From VFKI01 sp964647825 (GTDB lineage: Bacteria; Pseudomonadota; Gammaproteobacteria; DSM-16500), in contig CAZYJL010000007.1 of the NCBI GenBank assembly GCA_964647825.1, positions 1 through 64,000 on the forward strand: 64,000 bases of DNA, in the 5' to 3' direction. The translations under genes and the position numbers were made by a program. Each line of letters begins with the position of its first letter. Position 1 is the first letter of the stretch. Below, in pieces: positions 36,130 to 45,381 of the stretch. The notes under the pieces were generated by a model, which saw only the letters and a program-made list of their open reading frames with translations, had not been told where the DNA came from and did not search any database.

Positions 36130-37912
36130 CGTCTCTTTCCCCTTCGTTACCGAACACATCAGGCAACCCACCGAAATGAAACCCTCGCTTTAATCGAGCG
36201 AGACCGTGTTTCGATGTTTCCATATCATCAACCCAATTTTTGCTACTCTCAACAACCACGGGACGTAACAAAATGACCAATTCACTTTTTTGTGCGATTT
36301 GATAAGTACGTCGAAAAAATGCACCTATAAAGGGAATACGAGAAACACCTGGAATACCAGCAATCTGCTCAACCATATTATTTTGCATTAAACCACCAAT
36401 GACAACAATCTGGCCGTTTCGCGCTCTGACAATATTATCTGATTCACGTATAGTGCTACGCGCAAGCGGCAACACTAAAGTATTCGGTGTATTCACGGCA
36501 GTCTGTCCTAAAGTAATATCTTTATTTTGCTGTGTGACTACACTGACGGAAGGATGAATATGCAAAATAATTGTGCCATCCCCTGCAATTTCTGGTGTGA
36601 CATCAAAAGTAATACCGGAAAAAAACGGAGTTAACGTCACATCTTGAGTAGGAATAGTAGATGTTGCAGTAATCGTATTATCTGTAGAAACAGCTGTTAC
36701 ATAAAATTCATCGGTACCAACTTTTATGACAGCTTTTTGATTATTCACAGTTGAGATCCGCGGGCTAGAAAGCACCTGCACATTCCCTTGTGTTTGCAAT
36801 AATTTAACCAATAAATTAAAACTGCCTTTGCCTGCATTAAGAGTAAATATAGTATTAAAATTTGCAAGATCCGTATTCAGTGGTTTATTGAATATTGCAG
36901 TGCCATCTTGCGCCATTCCACCCTCATTGAGTGAAGAGTCGCCTTTACCTAGTACATTCCAATCTATACCTGATTGAAATTGATCGCTTAAATTCACTTC
37001 AAGAATCTTTGCTTCAATAATCACTTGACGTGACATATGAGATTGAATACGTGTTAAATAATTTCTAATTTCTCGTATTTCATCTGGATAAGCACGCACT
37101 GTGACAACGCCAGCTTGCGGATTGACAACAATGGAATGGCCGTTATCTGAACCCATCATACCATTTAAAGCTAATTTTAACTCACGCCAAAAATCGACAG
37201 AAGATTCTGTTTTAACTGTACTACCTGAAGGTTTTGATGTAGTTGTCGATGAGGTAGCAACAGGTGGTAGTGATGTTCCGGGACCACCTGATGTTGTACT
37301 TGATAAGTTTTCACTTATTTGTCCAGAACTCAATTCTGTAGTGGAGTGACCGATTCGTTTCACATCCAAATAATTCACATTAAACATGGCTGTGTGCAAT
37401 TTTCTTGGGAAAACTTCATACCCAAATGCAGTTTTTCGATAGGTATACCCATACGAATCTTGCACTGCCATCATGGCATCATCGATAGTCACCTGTTTTA
37501 AGTTTAGCGTAATATTTCCGGTTACTTCAGGGTTAACTACCATATTGATTGATGTACCTTGTACAAGCCCCATAAAAAATGTTTTTGCAGGCATATTATC
37601 GGCAACAACATCAAAACGACGTTCCTTAGGTGAAGTATAGGATTGATCATCTGAGGCATACGTTGCACTACCACCAGATAAAAGTGCATCACTAACGTTG
37701 CGTGGTAAATGTGTAGTATTTGCATTGCGCATCATTGCACGGTCATGATCAATGCCTTGTTGCAGCGCCTGCTGTGACTGGGTATAGGATACTGGGTGAC
37801 GCGGATGTTGTGTCTGGCAACTGGCAAGTAAAATAGAAAATAATAAAATTGGAAATATATATAAGCTCAATACAGAAAAAAATGAAAGCTGATGATCTCT
37901 GCTTCTTTGCAT
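36119..37912 (-). CDS. mshL: MshL secretin
   Basis: 597 residues. Lipobox-like LLASC at the end of the signal peptide, an N-terminal STN/secretin domain (about 95-180; GNITLNLKQVTIDDAMMAV), a Ser/Thr/Gly-rich linker, and the secretin core from about 300 (RQVIIEAKILEVNLSDQFQS..., LSSPRISTVNNQKAVIKVG, DNIVRARNGQIVVIGGLMQ, RIPFIGAFFR). It forms the outer-membrane pore for the pilus. Confidence 0.93.
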   Translation of the reverse strand: MQRSRDHQLSFFSVLSLYIFPILLFSILLASCQTQHPRHPVSYTQSQQALQQGIDHDRAMMRNANTTHLPRNVSDALLSGGSATYASDDQSYTSPKERRFDVVADNMPAKTFFMGLVQGTSINMVVNPEVTGNITLNLKQVTIDDAMMAVQDSYGYTYRKTAFGYEVFPRKLHTAMFNVNYLDVKRIGHSTTELSSGQISENLSSTTSGGPGTSLPPVATSSTTTSKPSGSTVKTESSVDFWRELKLALNGMMGSDNGHSIVVNPQAGVVTVRAYPDEIREIRNYLTRIQSHMSRQVIIEAKILEVNLSDQFQSGIDWNVLGKGDSSLNEGGMAQDGTAIFNKPLNTDLANFNTIFTLNAGKGSFNLLVKLLQTQGNVQVLSSPRISTVNNQKAVIKVGTDEFYVTAVSTDNTITATSTIPTQDVTLTPFFSGITFDVTPEIAGDGTIILHIHPSVSVVTQQNKDITLGQTAVNTPNTLVLPLARSTIRESDNIVRARNGQIVVIGGLMQNNMVEQIAGIPGVSRIPFIGAFFRRTYQIAQKSELVILLRPVVVESSKNWVDDMETSKHGLARLKRGFHFGGLPDVFGNEGERDDVP

Positions 37913-38061
37913 ATCGCATTCCTTGATCTTATTACATCTATTCTAATCATTAGAATATGAGATTATCTTTATCACTATTTAAAACACTGTCATTTTTGCC
38001 AACTAGCTAGCCTAGATTCCCTAAAAATGACTGCTCAGTATTTGGTTAATTATCATTTAGC

Positions 38062-38376
38062 TTATCTTTTAACAGAAGTAGCAAACAAAGTCAGCGTGGA
38101 TTTTCCACCTATCCCTTCAATGTCTACTCTATCAGGATAAATAGCAATGACTTTATTGCCATTAATGATTCCCCCAACCTCTACAATTTTCCCATCAATT
38201 ACAGCAATTTTTTTATCAGGTGCAAAAAAAATTGCACTTAATCCAGGTTGACTACGCATCACAGACGCTTCGTCTTGATAAAAGGCAGGACGCGTTGGAT
38301 CACGAAACTCTGCTGCATTCACGGTGATACTGCTTAACAAAATAGCAGGCAAGATCTTTTTCAGCAAATCAATCAT
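38062..38376 (-). CDS. mshK: MshK-like small periplasmic protein
   Basis: 104 residues with a signal peptide (IDLLKKILPAILLSSITVNAA) and the FRDPTRP motif shared by GspC/PilP/MshK-type proteins, then a short beta domain (LSAIFFAPDKKIAVIDGKIVEVGG, IAIYPDRVDIEG). It probably contacts the secretin. It overlaps mshJ by 4 bp. 149 bp separate it from mshL, unusually long inside this tight operon. Confidence 0.82.
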   Translation of the reverse strand: MIDLLKKILPAILLSSITVNAAEFRDPTRPAFYQDEASVMRSQPGLSAIFFAPDKKIAVIDGKIVEVGGIINGNKVIAIYPDRVDIEGIGGKSTLTLFATSVKR

Positions 38377-39041
38377 GCCGCTCCTTTTTGATAATCATTC
38401 ACTAATACATAAAAAATAAGCGTTACCTCCGCTTGTGGCCAAATAGTGACACGATAATCTAATTGCGTTAAATAAAGATGCCATGGGGATGCAGAAAGTC
38501 GTTCCAAGTATCTAACTGTTGCTGGATAGTCGCCACGAAATATCATTGAAAATGAATACTTTTTGATATGTTCTGCTCCATTAGGTAATTGTATATCTTT
38601 AAAATCAGGAGAAAGCCAAGGCGTGGCGGGTAAATCTTTTAATTCCACGGGTGTAATTTCAGTTTGTTGTCGTGCAAGAACATCTGTTATTAACATAGGT
38701 AATTTTTCTAAAGAGATCGCATTATTTTTTTGTATCTGCAATTGCTTAATGAGTGCTTGCGTTATAGCTGCTAAGTTTTTTTCTTGTGATTTTTTATTTA
38801 GCCATAATGGATCTTTAGTTCTTTGCATAATATCATTTGCTTGCTTTTGCAACGCAAGTACTTCCTGTGAAAGCTGCACAATTTTGTCTTTTTTAGTCTG
38901 TAATTTTTTGCTAATGCTACTTTCTATTAAGCTATTCCAAAGAAACCACGTTATAACAATGGCAATACACGCTATTAAAATACGCTCTCGATCATTGCGT
39001 GTACTTAACCAATGAGAAAATTGTTGAATGGAGAGCTTCAT
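38373..39041 (-). CDS. mshJ: MshJ / PilO-like inner-membrane protein
   Basis: About 222 residues from ATG 39041; an upstream in-frame start at 39077 would add 12 Cys-rich residues unlike the family. One N-terminal membrane segment (RILIACIAIVITWFLWNSLI), a coiled coil (about 35-75), and a periplasmic GspM/PilO-like domain (IKKYSFSMIFRGDYPATVRYLERL). Forms the alignment complex with the PilN-like protein upstream. It overlaps its neighbours on both sides by 4 bp. Confidence 0.85.
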   Translation of the reverse strand: MKLSIQQFSHWLSTRNDRERILIACIAIVITWFLWNSLIESSISKKLQTKKDKIVQLSQEVLALQKQANDIMQRTKDPLWLNKKSQEKNLAAITQALIKQLQIQKNNAISLEKLPMLITDVLARQQTEITPVELKDLPATPWLSPDFKDIQLPNGAEHIKKYSFSMIFRGDYPATVRYLERLSASPWHLYLTQLDYRVTIWPQAEVTLIFYVLVNDYQKGAA

Positions 39042-39598
39042 CCTTGCACTCCTGCAACAAGATGAAAAGCAGACCATGTCATTTTTTTATTTCCTGTTTC
39101 TGATAACTCTGCAAGTCGAAATGTATAGCCAGCAAAAATAGGTAAATGCACCAAAGCTTGAATAAGCTGTTCTACATAGACTGGGCGTAATGTTCCGCCA
39201 CGCAAATCTAGTCCATCAGTCACAGAAAAGTGAATTTCTGATAACCAAAGTCCTTCAGGCACCCAATTGGAAAACACATGCAAAATCATTGCAATATCAG
39301 GATTAACTGCTAGCAATACACGTATTTTATTTTGTTTTTCAATAATAGATGATGCATCATTTAAATCAAGATTAGGATTTTCTGCTATCAGCAAATCAAT
39401 CTGCTTTTTTGCAACGATATAATTTTTATTAATTTTTTCTAGTTGTCCGGCATAATAATAAACTCTGATATATGTTACCGTTGAAACAGCAAAACAGAGC
39501 AAAAGAAATAACACCCATACCAATAAAAACCAACGAAATGTAAAAAATTCTTGGCGTTTTACAGGCAAATAATTAAAAAAATTAATCTGCTGCTGCAT
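39038..39598 (-). CDS. PilN-like pilus assembly protein (MshI2 position)
   Basis: About 186 residues from ATG 39598. The start QQQINFFNYLPVKRQEFFTF is typical of PilN/MshI2 (INLLP/NFY motif), followed by one membrane segment (WFLLVWVLFLLLCFAVSTV), a coiled coil and a ferredoxin-like PilN domain (LLAVNPDIAMILHVFSNWVPEGLWL, VYVEQLIQAL). The N-terminal motif should bind the PilM-like protein encoded directly upstream, which it overlaps by 17 bp. Confidence 0.85.
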   Translation of the reverse strand: MQQQINFFNYLPVKRQEFFTFRWFLLVWVLFLLLCFAVSTVTYIRVYYYAGQLEKINKNYIVAKKQIDLLIAENPNLDLNDASSIIEKQNKIRVLLAVNPDIAMILHVFSNWVPEGLWLSEIHFSVTDGLDLRGGTLRPVYVEQLIQALVHLPIFAGYTFRLAELSETGNKKMTWSAFHLVAGVQG

Positions 39599-40583
39599 CT
39601 TCCGCCTCCCTGCGTATTGCTGCACCCACTATGGGTAACCATGGCATGCAGTTTTCTATACGCACATCCTTTCCCAAGCGATGCATAATCGGTTGCTCAT
39701 GTAGATGAAGCGTTGTTACGGGTGTTGCTAGCCGAGTTGTTAAAGCGGCAGCCATCGTGCTAACAGATAAATCTGCTATCGTTGTTGCGAGAAATAAACG
39801 ACCTGGAGGTGCTTTACGCCATTGCGCTTGGTAATAATCAAGTGATCGCTGGATCTCAAGTGCAACACGATCAACATCCGCTTGACACTGCAAAGCAGAT
39901 AAATTGACAATACGTTGAAAATATAATTTCTTTTGGCAAGTTAATAAAATTTCACTATCTTTTTCTCGCATCCAAAATAATGCTGTGCCCTTTTCATCTG
40001 TTTCATATAATGCAGTAATATTACGTAATGCTAATTCTTGAATACCAATAAACGCTGGTATCATACCGCTTGCACGAATAGACTCGATTGTTGGTAATAA
40101 AATAGGTAGCCTAGTCACCGCAGTAATAATCATATCATGTGGTGCATGGGTTTTCTGCTGCGGCACAGGAAAACTGTCAATAATTGCCTCATCAATAGGA
40201 AAATTTAAAAGACTTGCTACTTTCCAACGAATGGCTGCTTGAAATTCTGCTGCGGGCACTGGTAATGCATCAAATAAAAATAGCTGATACTCTTCTGGCT
40301 GCAATATCCAATAACATGGCATATCTTCTAAAGTAAAGTGCTTAACAGCCGCTGCGAGCTGTGACTCTAATGAACGATTTTTCTCTCTCGGGATAATTTC
40401 TAGGCGTTCAATTTGTGCATTTGCTCTATGTCGAACAATTGCTAATGCAATTTCTTTTTCAGATAAACCAAGGCAGCAACACCCCGGATGCGAAAATGAA
40501 TTTGCTTGATTCATCATAGAAGGAAACAACCCACGAATTTTATTGAGAGCAGCTGCAACAATTGATTCACGAGCTTCCTGCAC
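39582..40583 (-). CDS. mshI: MshI, PilM-like actin-fold protein
   Basis: 333 residues with features of the MshI/PilM family: IALAIVRHRANAQIERLEI, DMPCYWILQPEEYQLFLFDALPVPAAEFQAAIRWK-type strands (given in part), LPILLPTIESIRASGMIPAF, RNITALYETDEKGTALFWM, LEIQRSLDYYQAQWRKAPP. Cytoplasmic member of the alignment complex. It is first in the minus-strand msh operon and divergent from the minor pilin genes across about 100 bp. Confidence 0.85.
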   Translation of the reverse strand: MQEARESIVAAALNKIRGLFPSMMNQANSFSHPGCCCLGLSEKEIALAIVRHRANAQIERLEIIPREKNRSLESQLAAAVKHFTLEDMPCYWILQPEEYQLFLFDALPVPAAEFQAAIRWKVASLLNFPIDEAIIDSFPVPQQKTHAPHDMIITAVTRLPILLPTIESIRASGMIPAFIGIQELALRNITALYETDEKGTALFWMREKDSEILLTCQKKLYFQRIVNLSALQCQADVDRVALEIQRSLDYYQAQWRKAPPGRLFLATTIADLSVSTMAAALTTRLATPVTTLHLHEQPIMHRLGKDVRIENCMPWLPIVGAAIRREAEDAAAD

Positions 40584-40680
40584 AGTCTGATATCCTTTTC
40601 CAGATAACAGAAAAAATAAACGTCTCTATTCTCTTATAAAATTTATTAATTTGCTACACAATACAGATTCAAATAAAAAA

Positions 40681-41184
40681 ATGGATAGTACAATGCAGCA
40701 GACCCGGCTAATACATGTTTCAGGTTTTACGCTGGTTGAATTAGTTATCACATTGATCATCTTAAGTATTCTTGCAACGACAGCTTATATTCAATGGCCC
40801 GGCGCCACACTTACACTGTCTAGCGCTGCAAATAAATTAGCGGCAGATCTTCGCTATACGCAATCACTGTCCATGTCTGCAAATCAACGTTATCGCTTAG
40901 TAAAAACCTCTGCAAATACCTATCAAATTGTAAACAGTAGTGGCACTGCTGTTATTTTACCTTCAGGTGCATCCGCAGTCTCACTAGGAAGTAATATTGC
41001 TTTTTCTTCTTTAACAAATATACCCAATAATTTAATTGCTTTTGATGGCCGTGGTGTACCTTATACAGATACAGGCCCGCCTGGTACTGCTTTAGCAACT
41101 ACCGCTGTATTCACATTAAGTGGCGGCGGAGAAACCATGACTGTTTCTATTACACCACAAACTGGCAGAGTCACTGTCCCATGA
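40681..41184 (+). CDS. mshC: Minor pilin, MshC-like (GspH fold)
   Basis: About 167 residues from ATG 40681; an ATG at 40693 is an alternative and neither has a good ribosome-binding site. Leader ends HVSG before FTLVELVITLIILSILATTA, with Glu5. The mature protein has the GspH/FimT pattern (SSAANKLAADLRYTQSLSMSANQRYRL). First of four overlapping minor-pilin genes on the plus strand. Confidence 0.83.
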   Translation: MDSTMQQTRLIHVSGFTLVELVITLIILSILATTAYIQWPGATLTLSSAANKLAADLRYTQSLSMSANQRYRLVKTSANTYQIVNSSGTAVILPSGASAVSLGSNIAFSSLTNIPNNLIAFDGRGVPYTDTGPPGTALATTAVFTLSGGGETMTVSITPQTGRVTVP

Positions 41185-41555
41185 AAGAACAAGGGTTTAC
41201 ACTTATTGAAGTAGTCATCTTTATTATTATTTCTGGCTTAATTGGCTCTACTATCTTATTAGCTTTTTCATCCTCTATGATAAAAACAGCCACAGTTCGA
41301 CAAAATTTAATTGCCACACAAACTGCTCGAAGATGCATAGAATGGATTGCAGGACAACGACGAATCAATGGGTTATCCAGTGTGCCTTGCCCCAGTAGTA
41401 CAACACCGTCTTTTTGTTCTGCACCTAGCGGCTATACAATCAGTACCAGTATTAACTGTACAACATATAACGGTGATGCAAATTATGAAACTGTTATCAT
41501 AACTGTGAGTGGAAACGGTGATGCTAAACTTACAACGTTGCTTGCCGATTATTAA
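41181..41555 (+). CDS. mshD: Minor pilin, MshD-like
   Basis: 124 residues. Short leader MKEQG before FTLIEVVIFIIISGLIGSTI, Glu5 present. The mature region carries four Cys (ARRCIEWIAG, VPCPSS, SFCSAP, INCTTY). It overlaps mshC by 4 bp and the next gene by 35 bp. MshD of Vibrio is larger, so this is a reduced version or a near relative. Confidence 0.8.
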   Translation: MKEQGFTLIEVVIFIIISGLIGSTILLAFSSSMIKTATVRQNLIATQTARRCIEWIAGQRRINGLSSVPCPSSTTPSFCSAPSGYTISTSINCTTYNGDANYETVIITVSGNGDAKLTTLLADY

Positions 41556-42030
41556 ACGCAATCAACAAACAGGATTTACTTTAATTGAATTGGTCATCGT
41601 CATTGTACTGGGTGGCATCATCGCTGCTATTTCGATGAAACTTTTAACCCAAGGTCTTAGTGCTTTTCTAGGTGCAGTGAATGTCACGAATGCGGATCAA
41701 CAAGCACGGCTTGCGATAGAAAGAATGGTTCGCGACATTCGTAGTATACGCTCTGCATCTGATATTATCACAGCGACTAATTCACAATTTAGTTTTACTA
41801 ATTTTTCTGGCAATAACATCACATATACTCTAAGTAGCAACAATCTCATGTATAACAGCCAAATTCTTGCAAATGGTATTGGTGCATTGGGTTTTAATTA
41901 TTATGATAATAATGGCAATATAACAGCAACACTTTCAGCCATTCGTTACATCGCTGTCAATCTGACTATCACACAAGGAAATAGTAATTTTACTATTGGT
42001 ACAGCTATTTATCCGGAAAATCTCACATGA
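41521..42030 (+). CDS. mshO: Minor pilin, MshO-like (PilW type)
   Basis: About 169 residues from ATG 41521, preceded by GGAAACG. Leader ends QQTG before FTLIELVIVIVLGGIIAAI, Glu5 present. The mature part (ADQQARLAIERMVRDIRSIRS, FTNFSGNNITYTLSSNNLMY) matches PilW/MshO minor pilins. It overlaps both neighbours. Confidence 0.84.
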   Translation: MLNLQRCLPIIKRNQQTGFTLIELVIVIVLGGIIAAISMKLLTQGLSAFLGAVNVTNADQQARLAIERMVRDIRSIRSASDIITATNSQFSFTNFSGNNITYTLSSNNLMYNSQILANGIGALGFNYYDNNGNITATLSAIRYIAVNLTITQGNSNFTIGTAIYPENLT

Positions 42031-43643
42031 GAAAACAACAAGGTTATCTCATGATTGTTGCTGTGATTCTCATCGTAATAATGGGCGTATTAGGCATGGC
42101 CGTCGCTTATATGATTTCTAGCGGGGCTGCTGCAACAAATTTTTTCGCACAGGCAGAAAATGCGTATCAACTAGCAAATTCAGGTTTAGAAGTCGCCACA
42201 CGTGAATTATTAACACCGTTTTTATCAGGCAGCAATCCACGCTTAGCTTGCGCTAGCTTAACGGGTAATAGCGCTGTGACAAACAGTGGTTTTGATAATG
42301 GCGAATTTACCGTGACCGCAAGCGCGCCCAATTATGTCAATAATACGCTAAGTAGCGCAATCACTGCTTCTGCAACGAGTTTGAGCTTAACCAATGCAGC
42401 TGGGTTTGCGAGCAGTGGCCGCATTGTCATTGAGGGGGAACATATTAACTATGCCAGTATTTCAGGAAATACATTGTTAGGATTACAGCGTGGCGCAGAT
42501 GGTTCGCGAGCTGCCTCGCATGTGAGCGGTGCTTATGCCTCACAATACCAATGCTCCATCAATTCGCTAGGAGGTATTCCTTCGGTCACTTCTGCTACCT
42601 ATCAAGCAGAAACACAACAAGCGATTCAGTTACCTGAAATTTGGGCTGTCGGTAATTCATCAGGTAATAATTTTATGCTAACACAATGGAATTACCCAAC
42701 AGAATTACAATGGTCAGTAGACACTATTAATAATACTAATCGCGTTAATTTAAATGATATTAGCTTATTATCCAATGCTGATGGTTGGGCAGTAGGCAAC
42801 ACAAATAGTACAAACTTTATTTTTTTACGCTATCAAAATAGCGCGTGGAGTGTCGTTGTCCGTACAGGCGCATGCTCAGGACAAAATTTACTTGGTGTTT
42901 CAAGCGTATCTGCAACAGAAGCATGGGCTGTCGGTGTCAGAGCGCGCAGCACTTCATGTAGCTCAGGGAATCAGCGTTATACTATTTTACGCTGGAACGG
43001 CAGCACTTGGACGGAACTCACGCCTTCTGTTTCTCCAACAATCCCTGCAGACAATAATAATAATCAAAATTTAAACCATGTCAGTGTCATTGATACAGAT
43101 GGAAATGGTACAGGCAATATTGGATTTGCCGTTGGTAATTCAGGACAAATCTTAGAATACAACGGTAGTAATTGGCTCGCTGATTCATCGCCGGTCACAA
43201 ATAATTTATTCGGCATTATCGTTGTCTCCGCGTCTGAAGCATGGGCTGTGGGTGCCTCAGGTAGAATTCTTCGTTGGAATGGCAGCACTTGGAGCACTTT
43301 TACCTCTCCGACTAGCACACAATTAAATAGTGTTTCGATGTTAGATCTAAACAATGATGGCTTAGCGGATGTTGGTTGGGCCGTCGGCAATAATGGTGTC
43401 GCGATTACTTATAATGGGAGTAGTTGGTCATCTGCGAATATTGCAGGGGGCGCCAATTATTTTGGTGTTGTCACCATCAATGCCTCCGAAGCATTTGCGG
43501 TGGGTGCAGGCGGTGCTATCCGCCACTGGGATGGTACTGCATGGACAACAACCGCTTCTGGTCTCAGTGTGCAGCTGAATATGCTTGCTTATATTGGCCC
43601 CCTATCTCAGCCTTGGTCTGGTTGGCAGCAGATCTTTTCATAA
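42027..43643 (+). CDS. MshP/PilX-like minor pilin fused to a seven-repeat beta-propeller
   Basis: 538 residues. The N-terminus MRKQQGYLMIVAVILIVIMG is a PilX/MshP-type prepilin-like segment (leader Gly before Y; no Glu5). About residues 105-185 form a phage-tail-like module (LSLTNAAGFASSGRIVIEGE, LLGLQRGADGSRAASH). From about 206 to 515 there are seven WAVG/FAVG repeats with the pattern [WF]AVG..G.I.RWNGS.W, the first at about 206 and the last at about 490, fitting a seven-bladed propeller. It closes the minor-pilin operon and overlaps mshO by 4 bp. It is probably the pilus-tip adhesin, in a place where other systems use MshQ or PilY1. The function is inferred. Confidence 0.82.
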   Translation: MRKQQGYLMIVAVILIVIMGVLGMAVAYMISSGAAATNFFAQAENAYQLANSGLEVATRELLTPFLSGSNPRLACASLTGNSAVTNSGFDNGEFTVTASAPNYVNNTLSSAITASATSLSLTNAAGFASSGRIVIEGEHINYASISGNTLLGLQRGADGSRAASHVSGAYASQYQCSINSLGGIPSVTSATYQAETQQAIQLPEIWAVGNSSGNNFMLTQWNYPTELQWSVDTINNTNRVNLNDISLLSNADGWAVGNTNSTNFIFLRYQNSAWSVVVRTGACSGQNLLGVSSVSATEAWAVGVRARSTSCSSGNQRYTILRWNGSTWTELTPSVSPTIPADNNNNQNLNHVSVIDTDGNGTGNIGFAVGNSGQILEYNGSNWLADSSPVTNNLFGIIVVSASEAWAVGASGRILRWNGSTWSTFTSPTSTQLNSVSMLDLNNDGLADVGWAVGNNGVAITYNGSSWSSANIAGGANYFGVVTINASEAFAVGAGGAIRHWDGTAWTTTASGLSVQLNMLAYIGPLSQPWSGWQQIFS

Positions 43644-43656
43644 CTACCTAAACTAA

Positions 43657-43665
43657 TGGTATAAT
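43657..43665 (+). promoter_or_regulatory. Extended -10 promoter of lemA-htpX-hemH
   Basis: TGGTATAAT is a perfect extended -10 (TGnTATAAT). No good -35 hexamer lies upstream, as common for extended -10 promoters. The lemA start codon follows at 43714, with GGAG about 9 bp before it. Confidence 0.5.
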
Positions 43666-43713
43666 GGGGACATAAGCGCTATCTGATATTTTTCTACTTC
43701 GGAGTTTTTTGCC

Positions 43714-44292
43714 ATGAGCATATTTTGGATCATTTTAATTGTTCTGGTTATTATTGGTGGAAGCGTTGTCTTTATTTATAATCAAATGATTAGCCTCATT
43801 GAAACCGTACGTAATAATCAAAAACAAATTGATATTCAATTAGATCGCCGTTTTAAAGTATTTGAATCATTAATCAATGTCGTTAAAAAATATATGGACT
43901 ATGAGCAGACAACGCTTAAAGACGTTGTTGCTTTACGTAATCAAGCACAGCAGGCAAAATCCGCTGGCGATGAAAAAACCCGTATTGCTGCAGAAAATCA
44001 GATCTCAACAATTGCCGCAGGCTTAAATATTGTTTTTGAACAATACCCTGATTTAAAAGCCAACCAAAATTGCTTACAACTACAAGAAGAAATTGTGAGC
44101 ACAGAAAACCGGTTAGCTTATGCAAAACAATCCTATAATGACAGCATTGAGAATTACACAGCGACTCGAGATTCGTTTTTTACTTCCATGGTTGTCAGTG
44201 TATTTCGGCAAAAATTATATTTCGATTTTCCTTACTGGCAACTTAGTGAAGCAAGAATAGCAGAACAAGAAAACTATACTGTTAAATTATAA
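43714..44292 (+). CDS. lemA: LemA family protein
   Basis: 192 residues with one N-terminal membrane segment (IFWIILIVLVIIGGSVVFIYN) and a long helical domain. YNQMISLIETVRNNQKQIDIQLDRR and AAENQISTIAAGLNIVFEQYPDLKAN are family signatures. Exact function is unknown; LemA proteins are regularly encoded next to an HtpX-type protease, as here. Confidence 0.92.
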   Translation: MSIFWIILIVLVIIGGSVVFIYNQMISLIETVRNNQKQIDIQLDRRFKVFESLINVVKKYMDYEQTTLKDVVALRNQAQQAKSAGDEKTRIAAENQISTIAAGLNIVFEQYPDLKANQNCLQLQEEIVSTENRLAYAKQSYNDSIENYTATRDSFFTSMVVSVFRQKLYFDFPYWQLSEARIAEQENYTVKL

Positions 44293-44322
44293 AATAATTA
44301 AAATAACCAGCAACTAATAAAC

Positions 44323-45375
44323 ATGATAAAAAATCTTAATCAATTCTCACAGACTGCCGCTGATTGGCGGCAAAGTCTGCGTCGAAATCGACGAAAAACA
44401 TACTTTGTTATTGGTGTATTCTTTCTTGTTTATATCGCACTGGGTTTATTAGTGGATGTTTCGTTAATTTCAGCACATTACCCGCGGGCCAGTACTTCAC
44501 AAATTTTAGATGCACTTATCACGTTGACAATTTTCCCTATTGCCACACTCATCATGTTAATTATCGCAGCAATTTCACTGTTAGTGACACTTGCTTTTCA
44601 TGATCAACTCATGTTGATGGGCACAGAGTATTTTGAAGTTACACCGACCACGGCACGCAATGCCGCAGAAAAACAGCTATATAACATCATAGAAGAAATG
44701 AAAATTGCAGCAGGTATGTCTTATATGCCTCGTGTTTATTTAATTGACGCAGACTATATGAATGCTTTTGCCAGTGGTTTCAGTGAGAAATCAGCGATGG
44801 TCGCAATCACCCGTGGATTAATGGAGAAATTAAACCGCGCTGAATTACAAGCTGTCATGGCGCACGAACTGAGCCATATTCGCCATGGTGATATTCGTTT
44901 AACGTTAATGGCTTCTGTGTTAGCCAATCTCATGGTGATGATTTTAGATATTCTGTTTTACCAAGCCATTTTTGCGAACCGTCGTGATAGCGATCGTGAA
45001 AGCAACCATAATGCTATCTTTTTAATTATAATGTTGCTGCGTTATTTATTACCGGTCATCAATATTATTTTATTACTTTATCTAAGTCGTACACGGGAAT
45101 ACATGGCGGATGCAGGTTCAGTTGAACTCGTACGTGATAATCAACCATTAGCCTCAGCGCTTTTAAAAATCCAACAAGACCATGAAGCAAAACAAGCGGA
45201 GTATGCTGCAGAGTATCAACACACACCACATGAAAATGTAAGACGTGAAGCGTATATCTTTGATCCAGCACAAGCTGGCATTAGTGGCACACGCTCTTTT
45301 GCAGATGTATTTTCAACACATCCAGCTATTAAAGATCGTTTAGCTGCGATTGGTTTTAAACAACGTAAATCATAA
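44323..45375 (+). CDS. htpX: M48-family membrane metalloprotease, HtpX-like
   Basis: 350 residues with four hydrophobic segments. The zinc site AVMAHELSHIRHGDIRL contains HExxH, and the third ligand Glu is in SRTREYMADAGS. Substrate-binding NAFASG is conserved. HtpX-like enzymes degrade damaged inner-membrane proteins. It has extra N-terminal residues (about 20) and a larger C-terminal region than E. coli HtpX (293). It sits 30 bp after lemA. Confidence 0.9.
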   Translation: MIKNLNQFSQTAADWRQSLRRNRRKTYFVIGVFFLVYIALGLLVDVSLISAHYPRASTSQILDALITLTIFPIATLIMLIIAAISLLVTLAFHDQLMLMGTEYFEVTPTTARNAAEKQLYNIIEEMKIAAGMSYMPRVYLIDADYMNAFASGFSEKSAMVAITRGLMEKLNRAELQAVMAHELSHIRHGDIRLTLMASVLANLMVMILDILFYQAIFANRRDSDRESNHNAIFLIIMLLRYLLPVINIILLLYLSRTREYMADAGSVELVRDNQPLASALLKIQQDHEAKQAEYAAEYQHTPHENVRREAYIFDPAQAGISGTRSFADVFSTHPAIKDRLAAIGFKQRKS

Positions 45376-45381
45376 AAGATA

